Positions 25,518 through 33,548 of a stretch of DNA of 64,000 bases are shown piece by piece; the first letter of the stretch is position 1, and every line of letters begins with the position of its first letter. The position numbers and the translations under genes were made by a program. This DNA is from Porticoccus litoralis (lineage in GTDB: Bacteria > Pseudomonadota > Gammaproteobacteria > Pseudomonadales > Porticoccaceae). Location: assembly GCF_030676955.1 (NCBI RefSeq), contig NZ_JAUUUU010000006.1, forward strand, positions 62,001 through 126,000. The letters are read 5' to 3'. The notes beneath the pieces are model-generated. The model ran no database searches, was not told where the DNA came from, and saw nothing but the letters and a program-made list of their open reading frames with translations.

Positions 25518-26030
25518 TCAGAAGCTGGTGCGAAGATATGGGTCGTGACTAGAGACCTGCAGGTGCATCTTGTTTTTCAGCACTCCCGCCAAGCGAAAAC
25601 GATCTGATCGACTGAGAAAGGAACCCAGGTGGTAGCAATGGCCCAGGGCCACCAGGTCAATGTCTGGCAGACTCATAGGGCGGGATGGGCGATCCACAAG
25701 AATACGGATGGACTGTTCCGGGAAATGAAGATATAGATCGGGGGTTTTTTTGCCCCTCTCCAGTTTCAAAACACCATTTTCCAGGGTCAGGACTTCCTGG
25801 CAATCCAGTTTACGCAGGGTCAGATGCATGGCGGCGGCCAGCGCAGCAATTTCCAGCCCGGCAAATGGCAACACCAGCCATGCACCCTTTAGGGCAAAAA
25901 TTGCGGCCGTTACCAACAGGATTGAGGAAGCTCCGAGCAAAACCAAGAGATTACCGTTCCAGTCCATCGAACGGTTAGGCGTCAGCACCAATTGCAGGGC
26001 GTGGTTTGTCAGAGTATGTAGAGTAACCAT
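25518..26030 (-). CDS. DUF2244 family membrane protein
   Basis: A 170-residue protein with two adjacent transmembrane helices (about 25-47 and 49-72) and a soluble C-terminal domain. The N-terminal LTPNRSMDW and the pair of helices followed by ENGVLKLERGKK fit the DUF2244 family, for which no function is established. In other bacteria the family is often encoded near cytochrome oxidase genes; here it lies between bcp and mdh. The C-terminal half may bind a ligand at the membrane surface, but nothing in the sequence says which. Confidence 0.75.
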   Translation of the reverse strand: MVTLHTLTNHALQLVLTPNRSMDWNGNLLVLLGASSILLVTAAIFALKGAWLVLPFAGLEIAALAAAMHLTLRKLDCQEVLTLENGVLKLERGKKTPDLYLHFPEQSIRILVDRPSRPMSLPDIDLVALGHCYHLGSFLSRSDRFRLAGVLKNKMHLQVSSHDPYLRTSF

Positions 26031-26103
26031 GGCTTTACCTGTTTGCAGTTTAGACCATTTGATAACTCCGGAGCACTACCTAAATGATGTTGATAAAAAC
26101 AAA

Positions 26104-26128
26104 AAAGGCGCCCGATGGGCGCCTTTTT
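26104..26128. terminator. Terminator downstream of mdh, bidirectional
   Basis: A G+C-rich perfect stem GGCGCCC (26107-26113) / GGGCGCC (26117-26123) with a 3-base loop, flanked by a run of As on the left and Ts on the right. It ends the mdh transcript on the minus strand. Confidence 0.9.
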
Positions 26129-26147
26129 CTAACAGGAATAGAATCCC

Positions 26148-27128
26148 TTAGGGAAGCAGGTGGCTCACTGCATCGCGCTCTTCAGCCAGCTCTTGTTCAG
26201 TAGCGGCCATTCTGTCGCGAGAGAAGTCATTCACTTCAAGTCCTTGAACAATTTCCCAGTCGCCATTTTTGCAAACACAGGGATAGGAGTAGATCAAGCC
26301 TTCAGCAATGCCGTAGCTGCCGTCGCTGTATACGCCCATGCTGACCCAATCGCCTTCGGCAGTACCGAGAGCCCAGCTGCGCATATGAGCAATAGCCGCA
26401 TTGGCAGCAGAAGCCGCAGAGGAAGCACCGCGAGCTTTAATGATAGCCGCGCCACGTTGTTGTACTTCGGGGATATAGGTGCCTTCGTACCAAGCCTGAT
26501 CAACCATATCGATAGCGGTTTTGCCATTGACCGTAGCGTGGTGCAGATCGGGGTACTGGGTTGAGGAGTGGTTACCCCAAATGGTCATTTTCTTGACATC
26601 ATTGATGGTAGTACCAGTCTTCTGAGCCAGTTGAGTCATGGCACGATTGTGGTCCAGACGGGTCATGGCAGTGAACTGACGGGGGTTGATGTTCGGCGCA
26701 TTACGCTGAGCAATCAGGGCATTGGTGTTGGCAGGGTTACCGACCACCAATACTTTAATGTCTGGGGAAGCGTTATCGTTAATTGCCTTACCCTGAACGG
26801 AGAAGATCGCGGCGTTGGCTTCCAGCAGATCTTTACGCTCCATGCCGGGACCACGTGGACGTGCACCTACCAGCAGTGCGTAATCGGCATCTTTGAACGC
26901 CACATTGGGATCATCCGTTTGAACAATGCCCGCCAGCAGTGGGAATGCACAATCATCCAGTTCCATTGCCACACCTTCCAGTGCACCAAGAGCAGGAGTG
27001 ATTTCCAGCAATTGCAGGATAACCGGCTGATCTTCGCCGAGCATTTGACCAGCGGCAATGCGGAACAACAGGGAATAGCTGATTTGGCCAGCGGCGCCGG
27101 TAACGGCTACACGTACAGGTGCTTTCAC
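26148..27128 (-). CDS. mdh: Malate dehydrogenase (NAD), cytosolic-type family
   Basis: A 326-residue enzyme oxidising malate to oxaloacetate. It belongs to the longer mammalian-cytosolic/Thermus-like MDH group (NAD loop VTGAAGQI at 9-16) rather than the 312-residue E. coli group. The catalytic Arg/Asp segment is MTRLDHNRA and the catalytic His is in WGNHSSTQYPDL. I chose the GTG at 27128, giving MKAPVRVAVTG, because it is preceded by TTGGAGA at good spacing; the TTG at 27146 adds six residues. One conserved glycine of the loop (GQIG) is Ser here. Confidence 0.95.
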   Translation of the reverse strand: MKAPVRVAVTGAAGQISYSLLFRIAAGQMLGEDQPVILQLLEITPALGALEGVAMELDDCAFPLLAGIVQTDDPNVAFKDADYALLVGARPRGPGMERKDLLEANAAIFSVQGKAINDNASPDIKVLVVGNPANTNALIAQRNAPNINPRQFTAMTRLDHNRAMTQLAQKTGTTINDVKKMTIWGNHSSTQYPDLHHATVNGKTAIDMVDQAWYEGTYIPEVQQRGAAIIKARGASSAASAANAAIAHMRSWALGTAEGDWVSMGVYSDGSYGIAEGLIYSYPCVCKNGDWEIVQGLEVNDFSRDRMAATEQELAEERDAVSHLLP

Positions 27129-27242
27129 GATAGGTCTCCAAGACAAGTTGTTAACTAGATGGGTCGGCCATTATAAGGAAAAGCTAGAAAATTTCACTCG
27201 CTGAATCAGATTGTGGGCATCCGGCTGGTGAATACCAACTGG

Positions 27243-27674
27243 TTACACCTGGTCGTCTGGTGAATAAAGCGCCAGACCGGCATTCTGGACGATCTGGTTG
27301 ACCGGCACAGAGACGTATTCGTACTGGTAGTAATCAGTGGTCAAAAGCTCTCCATCCCAGGCAACCAGGTCCAGATCGATAGTCCGAGGACCTGACTTAA
27401 TTGCCCCCCTCACCCGCCCCAGACGGTCTTCAACCGACTTCAGGTAACAATTAAATGACTCCCGGTCCATTGCCGTTTCCACTAGGTAGGCCGTATTGAG
27501 AAAATCAGGCTGGTACTGGAAGCCTACCGGCGCAGTTTCAATGACATCTGCACTTGCCAGAAGCCGGGTTTCCTCTGCCAGAATTTCACGGGCCTGACGT
27601 AGGTGTTCATGTGGATCAATATTCGACCCCCCTGAAATGATGGCCTGGTGCAGAGACTCTAAAGCTTCTGTCAC
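27243..27674 (-). CDS. FolK-like protein (HPPK family) lacking conserved C-terminal residues
   Basis: A 143-residue protein. The HPPK signature GPRTIDLDLV is at 95-104, the Mg-binding aspartates are present, and there is a degenerate SGGSNIDPHEHL at 14-25 in place of GSNLGDP. The C-terminal block that in E. coli FolK holds the ATP-contacting His115 and Arg121 (VPHYDMKNRGFML) is replaced by YYQYEYVSVPVNQI with neither residue. It starts with GTG inside the folM stop (GTGA overlap). It could be a divergent pyrophosphokinase or a pterin-binding paralogue; the true folK may lie elsewhere. Confidence 0.7.
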   Translation of the reverse strand: MTEALESLHQAIISGGSNIDPHEHLRQAREILAEETRLLASADVIETAPVGFQYQPDFLNTAYLVETAMDRESFNCYLKSVEDRLGRVRGAIKSGPRTIDLDLVAWDGELLTTDYYQYEYVSVPVNQIVQNAGLALYSPDDQV

Positions 27675-28441
27675 GACCCACTCCCCGGTACGTAGTCTTC
27701 TGCATTGAGTCCACGCTGGTTAATGCTTTCTCCTCCATCGACGTAAAGTACCTGGCCGGTGACAAACTCGTTTTGCAGGAGGTAATTCATGGCGGCTACC
27801 AGCTCTGACACATGACCCTGGCGACCCGCAGGAATCCCCTGGACACGCCAGGCAATGTAATCTTCCGTGCGATTGCTTCCCGGTAGAACAACCCCCGGGG
27901 CAATGCCATTCACACGAATATTAGGGGCAAACTCCGCCGCTGACAGTGTCGTTAACTCCGCTAGGGCTTTTTTCGAGAGCAGATAAGCTGCGTAATTGTT
28001 CTGTTGAAAGGCAATCTTATTATCAATGATATTGATTATGGCCCCTCGCTGAACCACTGAGGCAAAACGACCAGACAACAAAAACGGGGCGAAAAAGTTG
28101 ACCTCGAACTGCTGTTTCAACAGTGCAGGCGTGGTCTCGGCTATCTTGGCTGCTGTATATGCTGAGGCGCAGTTAATTAAGAGCTGAAGTGCCGGAAAAC
28201 GCTCCACCACCTCGTCAACAAGAGTATTTACCCCTTCACCGGCCAGGTCGCATTGAAATCCCTGACAGTGCACACCAAGGGCGGTTATCTCGTCAATGGC
28301 CGCCTCAGCCTCGGACTTTGAGTGGTGGTAATGCAAGGCGATATCAAAGCCCTGCATAGCCAGAGCTCGGGCAAAGGCCAGCCCAAGCCTTGTGGCGGCG
28401 CCAGTGACCAAGGCTGCCGGTCTCAGATCAATCTCTGTCAT
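27671..28441 (-). CDS. folM: Pteridine reductase / dihydromonapterin reductase (FolM-like SDR)
   Basis: A 256-residue short-chain dehydrogenase. The cofactor motif is TGAATRLG (13-20), where an Arg replaces the usual third Gly as in FolM and trypanosomatid PTR1, favouring NADPH. The active site is Y153-L-L-S-K157, and the C-terminal VTGQVLYVDGGESIN is standard. FolM makes tetrahydromonapterin and has weak dihydrofolate reductase activity. It overlaps the FolK-like gene by 4 bases, implying coupled translation and a shared pterin role. Confidence 0.85.
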   Translation of the reverse strand: MTEIDLRPAALVTGAATRLGLAFARALAMQGFDIALHYHHSKSEAEAAIDEITALGVHCQGFQCDLAGEGVNTLVDEVVERFPALQLLINCASAYTAAKIAETTPALLKQQFEVNFFAPFLLSGRFASVVQRGAIINIIDNKIAFQQNNYAAYLLSKKALAELTTLSAAEFAPNIRVNGIAPGVVLPGSNRTEDYIAWRVQGIPAGRQGHVSELVAAMNYLLQNEFVTGQVLYVDGGESINQRGLNAEDYVPGSGS

Positions 28442-28567
28442 GTTGCGACTCCGATTTTGGGTGCCATCATTTCATTCTGAAACACCGGCTGCAAGCCAGG
28501 CATTGGAGCAAAATGTGTCATAGCGCAAAACATTTCAGTACTACCGAGGTCTAATAAAGGAGATTTT

Positions 28568-28576
28568 TGCTACACT
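28568..28576 (+). promoter_or_regulatory. Probable extended -10 promoter of prc
   Basis: TGC followed by TACACT (28571-28576) forms an extended -10 about 38 bases before the prc ATG. There is no convincing -35, which extended -10 promoters tolerate. Confidence 0.35.
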
Positions 28577-28613
28577 GCGATTTCCATATGAGTGACGAGA
28601 AGTTGTCCCCCTA

Positions 28614-30674
28614 ATGTCCTATATCCCACGCGTTATTGCCTGCCTGTCCTTTTCTATCTTTGCCTTGCTGGTGTCAGCAGAGGTGCAATTTGACACTGAG
28701 CAGCCGGAAACAGCTGTTGAAATTGTCGATGAACTCATCAACAAACACTACCGCAAGCAGGACCTGAACGATGAACTATCAAAACAGTTCCTCTACAAAT
28801 ACATCGACAACCTGGACCCGGCAAAAAGCTACCTGCTGCAGACTGATATCAACGAATTCCAGCGCTGGGAAACAGAACTCGATGACATGCTGAAACGCGG
28901 AGACCTGACTGCCGGCTTTGTTATTTTTAATCGTTACATCAAGCGGGCCACCGAGCGCCTACAGGCCAATATCGACCTGCTTGAGAGCGACTACCAGTTT
29001 GACCTTAATCAGGACGAGCAATTATCCATAGACCTTGATGAGCTGCCCTGGCCCAAGACCATGGCAGAAGCTGACGAACTCTGGCGGAAACGCCTAAAAG
29101 AAGCCTATCTGAGATTGATCCTGAGCGACAAGGAGCCCCAGGCAGCCCGGGATCTGTTGATCAAGCGTTACAGCAATCTCAGCAAGCAGCTGTCGCAGCG
29201 CGATAACGAAGATACATTCCAAGTGTTCATGAACTCGCTCGCCGCCTTGTACGATCCCCACACGACTTACATGTCACCCCGCTCCATGGAAAACTTCCGC
29301 ATTGCCATGTCCCTGTCACTAACCGGTATCGGAGCAGTTCTGCAATTTGAAGATGAAAATACCAAAGTAGTCAGAGTGGTGCCCGGCGGACCAGCTGACA
29401 AACAGGGTATTCTGCAGGCCGGTGATGTTATTGTCGGCGTTGGACAGGATCAGGAGGAAATTACCGATGTCATCGGCTGGCGCCTCGATGACGTGGTCGA
29501 CCTGATACGCGGTCCGAAAGACAGTACCGTACGCCTGGAAATTATCCCCGCCACCGGCGAGTCCGCCGGAACAAACCGGGAAATTGCCATTATCAGAGAC
29601 AAAATACAGCTTGAGGAGCAGGCAGCCAACTCCGAAATCATCGAAGTCAACACTGATGTGGGCAACTACAAGCTTGGCGTTATCACCGTGCCCACCTTCT
29701 ATCTGGACATTGAAGCCTACTACAACCGTGACCCCAACTTTAAAAGCAGCACACGGGATGTAATGCGCCTCTTGGGCGAACTTGATGAACAGAAAGTCGA
29801 TGGCATTATTCTCGATTTGCGCAACAACGGCGGTGGTTTCCTACAGGAGGCCACCACGTTAACTGACCTGTTTATCGACCCAGGTCCGGTCGTTCAGGTG
29901 CGCTATTCCAACCAGATGATTTCCCGCAACCATCGTTCACATGCCGACGCCTATTACCGCGGTCCTCTCGTGGTGTTGATTAACCGTCTCAGTGCCTCGG
30001 CATCGGAAATTTTTGCTGGCGCAATTCAGGATTATCAGCGCGGACTGGTGATCGGTGGCCAGAGCTTCGGCAAAGGCACGGTACAGGTCCAATTACCGGT
30101 TCGCCAGGGCCAACTGAAGCTGACCGAATCCAAATTCTACCGGGTTTCCGGCAACAGCACTCAGCACTTGGGCGTTGTACCGGATATAGAACTGCCCTCC
30201 TACTTCGATACTGAAAAAGTCGGTGAAAGCGCCGACGAAAATGCGCTGCCCTGGGACCAGATTAATGCCGTCCCCCACCGCCGCTATAACTTCACGGATA
30301 TCCCCCTGGAAACACTGAAGGAGCGCCACGTCTATCGTCAATCAAAGGACCCCGACCTTGTCTATCTGAACCAGGAATTGTCTTTGCTCCGGGAGCGTCG
30401 TAAGGAAAACAGCATTTCACTCAATGAATCCGTGCGCCGGGACGAAATGGCCAAGTACGATACCACCCTACTGACCATTGAAAATCAGCGCCGACAGTCG
30501 AAAGGACTGGAACCCTACGCCACCATTGAGGAATGGCGGGAATCCCGCAGCCCTGAGGATGACGACACACGGGACCTGTCAGAACGCGACCCGTTACTCT
30601 ATGAAACAGGCAATATTCTGGCGGATTACCTGAGCCTGCTAGCACCCAAGTCACTGCTGGCCAACCAGCCCTGA
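28614..30674 (+). CDS. prc: Tail-specific (carboxy-terminal processing) protease Prc
   Basis: A 686-residue periplasmic serine protease (E. coli Prc 682). Signal peptide about 1-22. The PDZ domain is at about 235-315 and the catalytic core follows, with the Ser/Lys dyad S462 (RLSASASEIF) and K487 (SFGKGTVQ) 25 residues apart as in E. coli. The C-terminal part is the helical DUF3340-type domain. Prc degrades ssrA-tagged and damaged periplasmic proteins and trims MepS and penicillin-binding proteins. It is followed 20 bases later by xthA. Confidence 0.96.
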   Translation: MSYIPRVIACLSFSIFALLVSAEVQFDTEQPETAVEIVDELINKHYRKQDLNDELSKQFLYKYIDNLDPAKSYLLQTDINEFQRWETELDDMLKRGDLTAGFVIFNRYIKRATERLQANIDLLESDYQFDLNQDEQLSIDLDELPWPKTMAEADELWRKRLKEAYLRLILSDKEPQAARDLLIKRYSNLSKQLSQRDNEDTFQVFMNSLAALYDPHTTYMSPRSMENFRIAMSLSLTGIGAVLQFEDENTKVVRVVPGGPADKQGILQAGDVIVGVGQDQEEITDVIGWRLDDVVDLIRGPKDSTVRLEIIPATGESAGTNREIAIIRDKIQLEEQAANSEIIEVNTDVGNYKLGVITVPTFYLDIEAYYNRDPNFKSSTRDVMRLLGELDEQKVDGIILDLRNNGGGFLQEATTLTDLFIDPGPVVQVRYSNQMISRNHRSHADAYYRGPLVVLINRLSASASEIFAGAIQDYQRGLVIGGQSFGKGTVQVQLPVRQGQLKLTESKFYRVSGNSTQHLGVVPDIELPSYFDTEKVGESADENALPWDQINAVPHRRYNFTDIPLETLKERHVYRQSKDPDLVYLNQELSLLRERRKENSISLNESVRRDEMAKYDTTLLTIENQRRQSKGLEPYATIEEWRESRSPEDDDTRDLSERDPLLYETGNILADYLSLLAPKSLLANQP

Positions 30675-30694
30675 TCAGCAGTCAGGCAACTGCC

Positions 30695-31510
30695 GTGAAA
30701 ATCGTCTCTTTCAACGTCAATGGCCTCCGTTCTCGCCTGCACCAACTGCAGGCGTTAACCGAGGAACACCAACCGGACATCATTGGTCTTCAGGAAACCA
30801 AGGTGGCGGATGACCTGTTCCCCATTGAGGACATCAATGCTCTGGGATATGAAGCCATTTTTCATGGCCAGAAAGGTCACTATGGCGTCGCACTACTCTA
30901 CCGAATGCCCCTGAAACATTCGATGGCAGGTTTTCCCCATGATGGTGAAGACAGTCAGAAACGACTGATTTATGGATGCTTCGAATATCAGGGGCAACCG
31001 CTGCATGTGTATAACGGCTATTTTCCCCAGGGAGAAAGCCGCGATCACCCGACTAAATTTCCGGCCAAACGCCAATTTTATGCAGACCTTTTCGAGCACC
31101 TCAGAAAACATCATCATCCCGAAGAACAAATTGTTGTCATGGGTGACATGAATGTCGCTCCCCTGGATACAGATATCGGCATTGGTGACAACAACCGCAA
31201 ACGCTGGTTGCGCACAGGAAAGTGCTGTTTTCTACCGGAAGAGCGGGAATGGCTGGAACAATTCAAACACTGGGGTTTGAAAGACAGCTTTGATCATTTA
31301 CACCCCGGCAACCAGCCACCACTTTACAGTTGGTTTGACTACCGCAGTCGAGGTTTTGAACAGGCCGATAAACGCGGCTTGCGTATCGACCTTATGTTGG
31401 TATCAGCCTCTCTGTTGTCCCGAACCACCGATGTCGGCATCGATTACCACATCCGCGGCATGGATAACCCCTCTGACCACTGCCCCATCTGGTTAACCAC
31501 TGACAATTAA
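30695..31510 (+). CDS. xthA: Exodeoxyribonuclease III (AP endonuclease)
   Basis: A 271-residue enzyme that nicks DNA at abasic sites and degrades 3' ends of duplex DNA. The N-terminus MKIVSFNVNGLRSR contains N7, and E34 in LQETKV is the metal ligand. MGDMNVAP and the terminal SDHCPIWL with the catalytic Asp-His complete the exonuclease/endonuclease/phosphatase fold. The start codon is GTG at 30695. It probably shares a transcript with prc. Confidence 0.94.
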   Translation: MKIVSFNVNGLRSRLHQLQALTEEHQPDIIGLQETKVADDLFPIEDINALGYEAIFHGQKGHYGVALLYRMPLKHSMAGFPHDGEDSQKRLIYGCFEYQGQPLHVYNGYFPQGESRDHPTKFPAKRQFYADLFEHLRKHHHPEEQIVVMGDMNVAPLDTDIGIGDNNRKRWLRTGKCCFLPEEREWLEQFKHWGLKDSFDHLHPGNQPPLYSWFDYRSRGFEQADKRGLRIDLMLVSASLLSRTTDVGIDYHIRGMDNPSDHCPIWLTTDN

Positions 31511-31580
31511 TTTCCTTATCGCTGTCAACCAATGACGATCTGATCCGTTTTTAGGGTTACACGCGAATGAGGGAATACCC

Positions 31581-32000
31581 ATGAAAAAACTCGCTATTAT
31601 TGGTCTTTTGACAACCTCTCTGGCCTTGGGGGCTGCACCTGCTCTGGCGAGGGACTACGACGGAGGCAAACTGTTTTCCTCTGATCACCACCGCTATGAA
31701 CACCGCCATGAACGCCGAGAGCATCGTAACGATCGTCGCAATGAGCATCGCGATGACTATCGAAGAGACAAGCATTATGACAAACGCCGTTATGATGATC
31801 GCTATTACCATCGCTTCAGCTACAGTGACCGGTATCGTCACGAGGTAAAACACCATTACAAGCACTATCGATGTGGCTACCACCCCGGTTCGCGGGCTCA
31901 TCATAACCACAACCATTACTATGACAGTCGCACTGGTGAATACCTGGCCATCATCGGCGGAACCATACTGCTGACGGAAATACTCCATGGCCACCATTGA
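31581..32000 (+). CDS. Exported His/Arg/Tyr-rich small protein
   Basis: A 139-residue precursor with a clear Sec signal peptide (about 1-23, cleavage after PALA). The mature chain of about 116 residues has roughly 20 His, 20 Arg and 15 Tyr, arranged in HRxERREHRNDRR-like runs. It holds one Cys and ends in a short hydrophobic Gly-containing stretch EYLAIIGGTILLTEIL and HGHH. I do not recognise a characterised family. Metal, haem or polyanion binding is plausible from composition alone. Its stop lies 72 bases before the proposed sigma-factor start, so it may belong to that cassette. Confidence 0.75.
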   Translation: MKKLAIIGLLTTSLALGAAPALARDYDGGKLFSSDHHRYEHRHERREHRNDRRNEHRDDYRRDKHYDKRRYDDRYYHRFSYSDRYRHEVKHHYKHYRCGYHPGSRAHHNHNHYYDSRTGEYLAIIGGTILLTEILHGHH

Positions 32001-32057
32001 TTGAATGGCAGACAGCTGTGTTGCAGAATCCCTGTGGCAGTCTCAAAACCAACAGTG

Positions 32058-32064
32058 AAAGGAG
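32058..32064 (+). promoter_or_regulatory. Strong Shine-Dalgarno that points to a CTG start
   Basis: AAAGGAG lies 7 bases before CTG at 32072, in frame with the sigma-factor ORF. No ATG, GTG or TTG lies at usable spacing, so this site decides the proposed start. Confidence 0.6.
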
Positions 32065-32071
32065 TACTGTT

Positions 32072-32626
32072 CTGACACGAGAACCCCTGGAAACTTTCCT
32101 GTTGTCCATTGAGCGTAGGGCATACGCTATAGCCATGGCATCCCTGGGCAATAGAGAGGATGCACTGGACGTGGTTCAGGAAGCCATGGCACAACTCGTG
32201 ATCAGCTATGCTGACAGGGCAGAAGAACAGTGGCGTCCCCTGTTCTACCGAATTTTGCAAAACAAGGTGACCGACCTGCAGAGAAAAAGGAATATCCAGG
32301 GACGTTTTAAAGGCTGGCTTTCCCGATTTCGCAACCGGGAAGATGGCTCGGAAGATGATACTGACCCCCTGGATTTGGTACCTGGCCCGGACCACCAGGC
32401 GCCTCACCATCAGCATGAGCAGGATAGGCAGATGGCGAAGTTGCAAGACGCGCTTACATCACTACCCGAACGTCAAAAGCAGGCCTTTATGCTGCGTTGT
32501 TGGGAAGGCCTGGATACAGCGGAAACTGCAATCGCTATGAAATGCAGTGAAGGCAGCGTTAAAACGCACTATTCCAGGGCTATACATCGCCTGAGAGAAC
32601 TACTGGGAGATCATTGGTATGAATGA
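32072..32626 (+). CDS. ECF-type sigma-70 family RNA polymerase sigma factor
   Basis: A 184-residue sigma factor from the proposed start. Region 2 includes SLGNREDALDVVQEAMAQL and RPLFYRILQNKVTDLQRK; region 4 is LPERQKQAFMLRCWEGLDTA followed by KCSEGSVKTHYSRAIHRLR. A low-complexity acidic/His linker joins them. The start is unusual: the only SD-preceded codon is CTG (32072); a TTG at 31997 would add 25 residues that begin inside the preceding gene's stop. It overlaps the next gene by 8 bases, the usual layout for a sigma factor and its regulator. Confidence 0.85.
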   Translation: MTREPLETFLLSIERRAYAIAMASLGNREDALDVVQEAMAQLVISYADRAEEQWRPLFYRILQNKVTDLQRKRNIQGRFKGWLSRFRNREDGSEDDTDPLDLVPGPDHQAPHHQHEQDRQMAKLQDALTSLPERQKQAFMLRCWEGLDTAETAIAMKCSEGSVKTHYSRAIHRLRELLGDHWYE

Positions 32627-32948
32627 CTTTGAAAGACAAATGCAGCAGGTTCTGCGTCGTTCAGAGCGAGATATCGACGACCAGACAATCCAGGAACTTG
32701 CCAGCGCCCGCTCGGCCGCGCTCAGCGCCAGAAACAAACAACGGGTACCCCGCTTTTTTGTACCTGCCACCGGCATGGCACTGGCATCGATTCTTGCCGT
32801 GGTTCTGATTATGTCACCGGACATGATGGAACGGACAAACACCAGTGGCGGACAGGAAGAAGTTCTACTGGGTGAAAGTATGGATCTTTACGAGGACATG
32901 GATTTTTATTACTGGCTGGCCCGGGAAGACAGCAATTTACAAGGTTAA
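32619..32948 (+). CDS. One-helix membrane protein, DUF3619-like, candidate anti-sigma factor
   Basis: A 109-residue protein: a cytosolic N-terminal helix (about 1-45, LRRSERDIDDQTIQELASAR), one transmembrane helix (about 50-67), and a short acidic tail ending in DLYEDMDFYYWLARE. That layout and its 8-base overlap with the sigma-factor gene suggest an anti-sigma or sigma-associated protein of the DUF3619 kind. No Zn-binding HxxxCxxC anti-sigma motif is present. The anti-sigma role is inference from gene order. Confidence 0.65.
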   Translation: MNDFERQMQQVLRRSERDIDDQTIQELASARSAALSARNKQRVPRFFVPATGMALASILAVVLIMSPDMMERTNTSGGQEEVLLGESMDLYEDMDFYYWLAREDSNLQG

Positions 32949-32951
32949 TCT

Positions 32952-33488
32952 ATGAAATTGATCAACAGCAAAGTTACTTTTCGCATCGGCAGTACTGTCA
33001 TGCTAATGCTGACAATGCTGTTTTCTCCAGCACTACTGGCCAGTCAACAGCCTGTCGGCAATTCCTGGTCGCAGCGTGCTGACCCAGCGGGGGCCCGCCA
33101 TAACACGCAACCCCCTTGGGAGGCGCGTCATGTTCCCCACGCTGTGATCGCTGATAACGGGGAGTACCGCAAAAACAAACAAGGCACCGATAAGCACTGG
33201 AAGGACAAAAACTCAAAAGACAAAAGCTGGCAAGATAAAGATCGCAAGCGGCGTTTTGAAGCACTCTCTCCGGAGGAGCAGGAAAAAATCCGTGAGCGCC
33301 GCAAAGCTTTTAAAGCACTGCCCCCTGAAGAGCAGGAACGTATCGAACGGGCAAGAGAAAAGTTTCGTAATCTCCCCCCCGAGCGCCGGGAGGAAATCCG
33401 CGAAAAATGGCGCAATATGAGTCCGGAGCAGCGCAAGGAATACCATCGCAGGATGGAGAATGACGAGCGCAATCGAAACTATCAGTAG
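32952..33488 (+). CDS. Exported DUF3106-type repeat protein
   Basis: A 178-residue precursor with a signal peptide (about 1-30, ending SPALLAS). The middle holds Lys/Asp/Trp-rich repeats (KHWKDK, NSKDK, SWQDK). The C-terminal half has four imperfect 18-residue repeats built on the core LPPEEQE/LPPERRE, as in DUF3106 proteins. It is strongly charged and probably coiled. It starts 3 bases after the anti-sigma candidate, so it is the terminal gene of this cassette and may be its output. No function is established for the family. Confidence 0.78.
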   Translation: MKLINSKVTFRIGSTVMLMLTMLFSPALLASQQPVGNSWSQRADPAGARHNTQPPWEARHVPHAVIADNGEYRKNKQGTDKHWKDKNSKDKSWQDKDRKRRFEALSPEEQEKIRERRKAFKALPPEEQERIERAREKFRNLPPERREEIREKWRNMSPEQRKEYHRRMENDERNRNYQ

Positions 33489-33510
33489 TCCCGCTGTTAA
33501 CAGACATAAA

Positions 33511-33537
33511 AAAACCGGCCATCTGGCCGGTTTTTTT
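33511..33537. terminator. Bidirectional terminator between the DUF3106 gene and etfA
   Basis: The perfect stem CCGGCC (33515-33520) / GGCCGG (33525-33530), loop ATCT, is extended by As on the left and seven Ts on the right. It serves both convergent units. Confidence 0.92.
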
Positions 33538-33548
33538 ACGCCCTGATC

